From the NCBI GenBank assembly GCA_005502875.1, contig SCMV01000033.1, positions 1-43,525 of the forward strand: a stretch of DNA of 43,525 nt, read 5' to 3'. The notes under the pieces are model-generated. The model was not told where the DNA came from, did no database searches, and was given only the letters and a program-made list of their open reading frames with translations. Made by a program: the position numbers and the translations under genes. This stretch comes from Comamonadaceae bacterium 2PF. GTDB lineage: Bacteria > Pseudomonadota > Gammaproteobacteria > Burkholderiales > Burkholderiaceae_C. Below are positions 40,309-43,525 of the stretch, piece after piece (the stretch's first letter is position 1; every line of letters begins with the position of its first letter).

Positions 40309-41514
40309 ATGTCCCGTGTTGCCACCCGCCGTTCGTCCCTGAACCCCAGCCAGCGCCTGGTGCGCCGCTTGGGCGTCGTGGCCCTGGCCTGCGCCAGCGT
40401 CGCGCTGGCCTCTTGTGGCGGCGGTGACCGCAAGAGCTACTTCACGCCAGACCGCATCGTGTCCTTTGGCGACGAGAACAGCGCGATCGCCTCGGACACC
40501 AGCTCCAACTTGCTGGACAGCTCTTTCCCCGGTGTGGCCACCGACCTGTCTGGCCTGACCTACACCGCCAAGGCCGTGGTCACGTCAGCCGCCGTGGTCT
40601 GCGCCTACGACAACAGCCAGGCCAGGGCCTGCAGCAGCGACAGCGGCGTGACCTTCACCTCGGCTGGCACCACCTACCGCGTGCCCACCGGGCTGAACTG
40701 GGTCATCAAGTTCGAGGTCGACGCCGGCCCCACCAACCAGCGCACCACCGTCGTCGACTACGCTTGCGACGCCACCAGCACCTGGGTGCAGATCGTTGCT
40801 CGCGCCTATGGCAAGGGCTACACCAGCCAGTGCGCACAAGACACGCGCGCAGGCGCGGTCAGCTACGCGGCACTGGGCGCCAAGACGGCCGATGTCATCG
40901 CCCAGATCAACGCTCACCGAGGCGAGCTCGACAGCAAGACCGTGGTGACCATCATGGTCGGCCAGAACGACATCCTGGAGCAGTACCAGGCCATCCAGGG
41001 CAGCACCCAGACGGAAGCCGGCGCCATCGCCGAGCTGCAGGCGCGCGCGGCCAGCATGGCCTCGGCCGTGCGCGACGTCATCGGCACCGGCGCCAAGGTG
41101 GTGCTGGCGCTCACGCCCGACCTGGGGCAAACGCCCCTGGCCGTGGGCGCCGGCACGACCACGCTCATGACCAACCTCGTGCGCGCCTACAACGACCGCC
41201 TCTACATCACGGGTCTGGGCAATGTGTCCGGGCGCAGCCTGGCAGGCATCAACCCCGAGTCGCTGACCAAGCCAGGCACACGCAGCAACGCTTACCAGTA
41301 CGCCACGCCGCTGTGCGATGCCGCGGCCGTGCTGCGTCCTGATGGCGGCGCCCCGGCCGATGACGACGAAAAGCTGCTGTTCTGCACCAGCCAGTACTAC
41401 ACCTCGGGCACAGCCTCCAACACGGCCATCTGGGCCGACGCCAAGCGCCCCGCCCCGCTGCTGCACAACCTCATCGGCGTGACGGTGTTCAACCGCGCCT
41501 ACGAGCAGTTCTGA
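40309..41514 (+). CDS. SGNH/GDSL-fold lipoprotein lacking usual catalytic Ser and His
   Basis: A 401-residue predicted lipoprotein. The signal peptide ends in a lipobox with Cys36 (VALASCGGG). The rest resembles the SGNH/GDSL hydrolase family: block I reads IVSFGDENS, where the nucleophile Ser of GDS is Glu56; block III is the canonical MVGQNDI; block V reads WADAKRPAPLLHN, where the His of the D-x-x-H-P motif is Arg. Asp and the GxND residues remain. It is therefore probably a non-catalytic relative, or uses other residues. Several cysteines suggest an envelope location. ATG 40309 follows GGAGAG. The 3' end overlaps the convergent SemiSWEET gene by 16 bases. Confidence 0.82.
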   Translation: MSRVATRRSSLNPSQRLVRRLGVVALACASVALASCGGGDRKSYFTPDRIVSFGDENSAIASDTSSNLLDSSFPGVATDLSGLTYTAKAVVTSAAVVCAYDNSQARACSSDSGVTFTSAGTTYRVPTGLNWVIKFEVDAGPTNQRTTVVDYACDATSTWVQIVARAYGKGYTSQCAQDTRAGAVSYAALGAKTADVIAQINAHRGELDSKTVVTIMVGQNDILEQYQAIQGSTQTEAGAIAELQARAASMASAVRDVIGTGAKVVLALTPDLGQTPLAVGAGTTTLMTNLVRAYNDRLYITGLGNVSGRSLAGINPESLTKPGTRSNAYQYATPLCDAAAVLRPDGGAPADDDEKLLFCTSQYYTSGTASNTAIWADAKRPAPLLHNLIGVTVFNRAYEQF

Positions 41515-41822
41515 TCGGCTGAGCGCCGCCCATACCTGATCTTCATGGCCAGGATCACCGTGGCGAAGGTCAGCGTGATCACGTTGGCCACCGTCACCGG
41601 CACCGAGCCGATCGACAGGCCGTAGACCAGCCACAGCGCCACCCCGGTGGTGAAGCAGCTGTACATGCCCAGCGAGATCCCGCTGACGTCGCGTGTGCGA
41701 AACGTCAGCCAGACCTGCGGCAGGAAGGACGCTGTGGTCAGCGCCGCAGCGATGGCGCCGATCCATTCGATGGTGGCAGGCGTCAGGGGCAGCCATTCGG
41801 GCAGGTGGTTCGCGGCGGGCAT
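41499..41822 (-). CDS. SemiSWEET-type (PQ-loop) small transporter
   Basis: A 107-residue inner-membrane protein with three transmembrane helices: WIGAIAAALTTASFLPQVWLTF, MYSCFTTGVALWLVYGLSIG and VTVANVITLTFATVILAMKI. The PQ motif in SFLPQVWLTFRTRDVSGISL is the signature of bacterial SemiSWEETs, which work as dimers to move sugars by facilitated diffusion. The cargo is unknown. ATG 41822 gives a complete first helix; the long frame further upstream is a shadow of dacB. The 3' end overlaps the convergent lipoprotein gene by 16 bases. Confidence 0.9.
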   Translation of the reverse strand: MPAANHLPEWLPLTPATIEWIGAIAAALTTASFLPQVWLTFRTRDVSGISLGMYSCFTTGVALWLVYGLSIGSVPVTVANVITLTFATVILAMKIRYGRRSADQNCS

Positions 41823-41878
41823 GCAGGTGGGGTGTCGAAGAAGAGGGTGGTGCGGGCTGGCGTGTGCGCCGTGCGGCG

Positions 41879-43508
41879 TCAGCGGTCCTGGCGGGCCCAG
41901 TCGATCAGGGCTTGCAACAGCGGCCGTGCCGCGTCGGCGCGAGGGTGGTTGACCAGCCCCACGACGACGATGCGTTGCCCCGATTCTCCCAGCACGTAGC
42001 CAGACACCGAGGCCACGCCCTCCAGCGAGCCCGTCTTGATGTGGGCCTGGCCGGCGGCGGCCTGCCAGCGGCGCGTGGTGCCGTCGACCCCATTGAGTGG
42101 CAGCGAAGCGATGAACTCGGGCATCACCGGGCTGCGCCACATCGCCTGCAGCCATTGCGCCATGCACCGCGCCGAGGTGTGCTCCAGGCGTGACAGGCCG
42201 GAGCCGTTGTCGAGCACCAGGGCGTCGCTCTGGCAGGCGGATTCGGCCCCTCCTGTGGCCTCGATCACCTGGCGCGTCACCAAGGATCGGGCTTGGGCCA
42301 AGGTCGCCGGGGCGCGTCGGGTGTCGCCGCCCGCATCGACCAGGTTGCCCTGGCCTGTTGTGCTCGTGCCGTTCTGCCCAGGGGCGCCATTCGGTCCGCC
42401 GGGGGCGAACGCCAGGCTCAGGAACAGCTGGCGCGCCATCACGTTGTTGCTGAACTTGTTGATGTCCCGCACCACGCTGGCCAGCGGGGGCGACACCCAG
42501 GTCTGCCAGGCGGGCAGCGTCGCAGGCCAGCTGCCGTCGCGCACCGACTGGCCCAGCAGGCCGCCGGCGCCTTGCCATGCGGCCTCCAGCAAGCGGGCGG
42601 CGTGGTCGCCGGGGCCATCTCCGCTCCACAGCAGGGGCCATTCCTTTTCGCCGCAGGCTGAGGGGTAGTCGCCGCTCAGGCGCACGTTCCAGCGTGCGCG
42701 ACCGTCGTGCGGCCAGCCTGCCGCAGGGGCGATCTCCAGCTTGAGCGCGCCGCGCCAGTCGCCGCATGCCACCCCCTCAGCCAAGCGCAGGCGGTGCGCC
42801 AGTTGCACCCCGTGCAGGGGCGGCTCCAGGGTGGCCAGGGCCTGACCCGGGCGTGCCGCGTCGGGCATCAGGCGCAGCGTGACCGCCTGGTGGTTCAGCA
42901 GCAGCGCGTCGGGGCCCGCGTTGTAGGGCTTGAGCGCTTGCCCGTCGAAGGCGCCTGGGTCGTGAGGCGGCAGCTCGAACAGGCTGCGGTCGATGACAAT
43001 GCCGCCCCGGATGTCGCGCAGGCCCGCGCCGCGCCAGCGGGCCATCATGCGCTGAACGTGTTCGATCAGCAGCGACGGGTCACCGCCCCCGCGCAGGTGA
43101 AGCGGCCCGTCGAGCGCCCCGTTGGCTTGCAGCGTGCCACCCAGGCCCACGTCGGTGCGCCAGACATGGGCCGGGCCCAGCTGCCTGAGTGCCACGCCCG
43201 TGGTGAACAGTTTCATCACCGATGCGGCTTGCCGAGGGGCTTCGCCCTGGTGTTGCCAGCGCGGCTGGGGCGCGTCCACCGGCCAGACCATGAGCGAGAC
43301 GGCTTCGGCCGGCACGCCGCTTTGCTTGAGCGCCTGCTGCAGGGTCGAAGGCCAAGCGCCCGAAGCGGTCTGGGCAGCGGCGGGGGCAGCGATCAGGCTC
43401 AAACCGCCAAGGGCGCCGACCAGGACGCCGGCCGACAGGCCGAAGCCCAGGCGGCGAGGCGCGGTTCGCTGGCCGAGGGTGGTCTGGGTGGATGGGGGGG
43501 GGGGACAT
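41879..43508 (-). CDS. dacB: D-alanyl-D-alanine carboxypeptidase/endopeptidase PBP4 (DacB), frameshifted at a C11 tract
   Basis: A periplasmic S13-family penicillin-binding protein that trims or cleaves peptidoglycan peptides. Counted from the in-frame TTG at 43402, the motifs are SVMK at 61-64 (nucleophile Ser), SNN at 318-320 and KTG at 456-458, all intact. A signal peptide (LGFGLSAGVLVGALGGLSLIAAPAAAQ) begins upstream of that TTG, so the true start must lie further up. The only ATG, at 43508, is followed by a run of eleven C (43504-43494) and is out of frame with the body; removing one C joins them into a continuous 542-residue protein. Either this is a slippage-controlled gene or the tract length is misread. 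TATGAT at 43522-43517 is a -10 candidate that would make the mRNA almost leaderless. Confidence 0.88.
43494..43504 (-). repeat. C11 homopolymer between the dacB start codon and body
   Basis: Eleven C on the coding strand, two codons after the ATG. Ten C would put the ATG in frame with the signal peptide and catalytic domain; eleven gives a frame that leaves dacB. Confidence 0.8.
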
Positions 43509-43516
43509 GGCCTGGG

Positions 43517-43522
43517 ATCATA
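43517..43522 (-). promoter_or_regulatory. Candidate -10 box for dacB
   Basis: TATGAT on the minus strand, ending 8 bases before the ATG at 43508. Transcription would start within a few bases of the start codon. The -35 region is outside the window. Confidence 0.4.
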
Positions 43523-43525
43523 GGT

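Noticed and set aside
1..43525. Mobile elements, CRISPR arrays, tRNA or rRNA genes
   Set aside because: No transposase, integrase, inverted terminal repeats, regularly spaced repeats, or cloverleaf or rRNA sequence was recognised. Gene content and strand layout look like core chromosome.

Overview
The window is chromosomal DNA of high GC content from a betaproteobacterium, most likely a member of the Burkholderiales (Leptothrix/Aquabacterium/Sphaerotilaceae-like by overall gene style). This is an inference from protein character: a system II (ResB/CcsB) cytochrome c pathway beside cytochrome c4, a class II aldolase between pyruvate kinase and other core genes, a Lif-dependent lipase, a betaproteobacterial PilE/FimT/PilV/PilW/PilX/PilY1 operon, and purE-purK-Sua5 linkage. 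No 16S rRNA, tRNA, insertion sequence, prophage or CRISPR array was seen. Coding density is very high and no gap between genes exceeds about 255 bases.

Layout. (1) 99-1292 is pgk, closed by a strong terminator. (2) 1481-5507, minus strand, holds an alpha/beta hydrolase, an AraC regulator and two tandem PF10118 'predicted metal-dependent hydrolase' paralogues that carry a ferritin-like di-iron residue pattern. (3) 5734-8387 holds pyk and a class II fructose-bisphosphate aldolase. (4) 8437-12796 is a lipase island: a divergent AraC regulator, a family I lipase, its foldase (Lif) and a second lipase. (5) 12845-14636 holds purC convergent with engB. (6) 14773-23596 is a cytochrome region: cytochrome c4, ResB, CcsB, a Crp/Fnr regulator, a 776-residue di-haem cytochrome with an N-terminal IPT/TIG-like domain, a membrane-anchored OB-fold-like protein coupled to it by a GTGA overlap, and a small conserved protein. 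(7) 23690-26635 holds a TonB-dependent receptor and a convergent nitrilase-family amidase. (8) 26756-35192, minus strand, is a seven-gene type IV pilus operon: pilE, fimT, pilV, pilW, pilX, pilY1 and a terminal TonB-like gene. (9) 35357-37261, minus strand, holds a thioredoxin-TPR protein (YbbN/CnoX-like) and a 3-mercaptopyruvate sulfurtransferase. (10) 37355-40213 is purE-purK plus Sua5/TsaC. (11) 40309-43508 holds an SGNH-fold lipoprotein lacking the usual catalytic residues, a SemiSWEET transporter and dacB, whose start codon and body are separated by a C11 tract that puts them out of frame.

How the genes work together. Pgk, Pyk and Fba are central carbon enzymes. ResB and CcsB attach haem to cytochrome c4 and probably to the large di-haem cytochrome downstream. 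The two lipases probably share one foldase. The pilus cluster encodes the minor-pilin priming complex with the PilY1 tip adhesin.

Most worth a second look are the IPT/TIG di-haem cytochrome with its OB-fold partner, the di-iron-like PF10118 pair, the SGNH pseudoenzyme, the C11 tract in dacB, and mutually exclusive RNA pairings that could hide the pilE start codon. Start sites were chosen by eye from Shine-Dalgarno sequences, signal peptides and family alignments from memory; no database search was possible.
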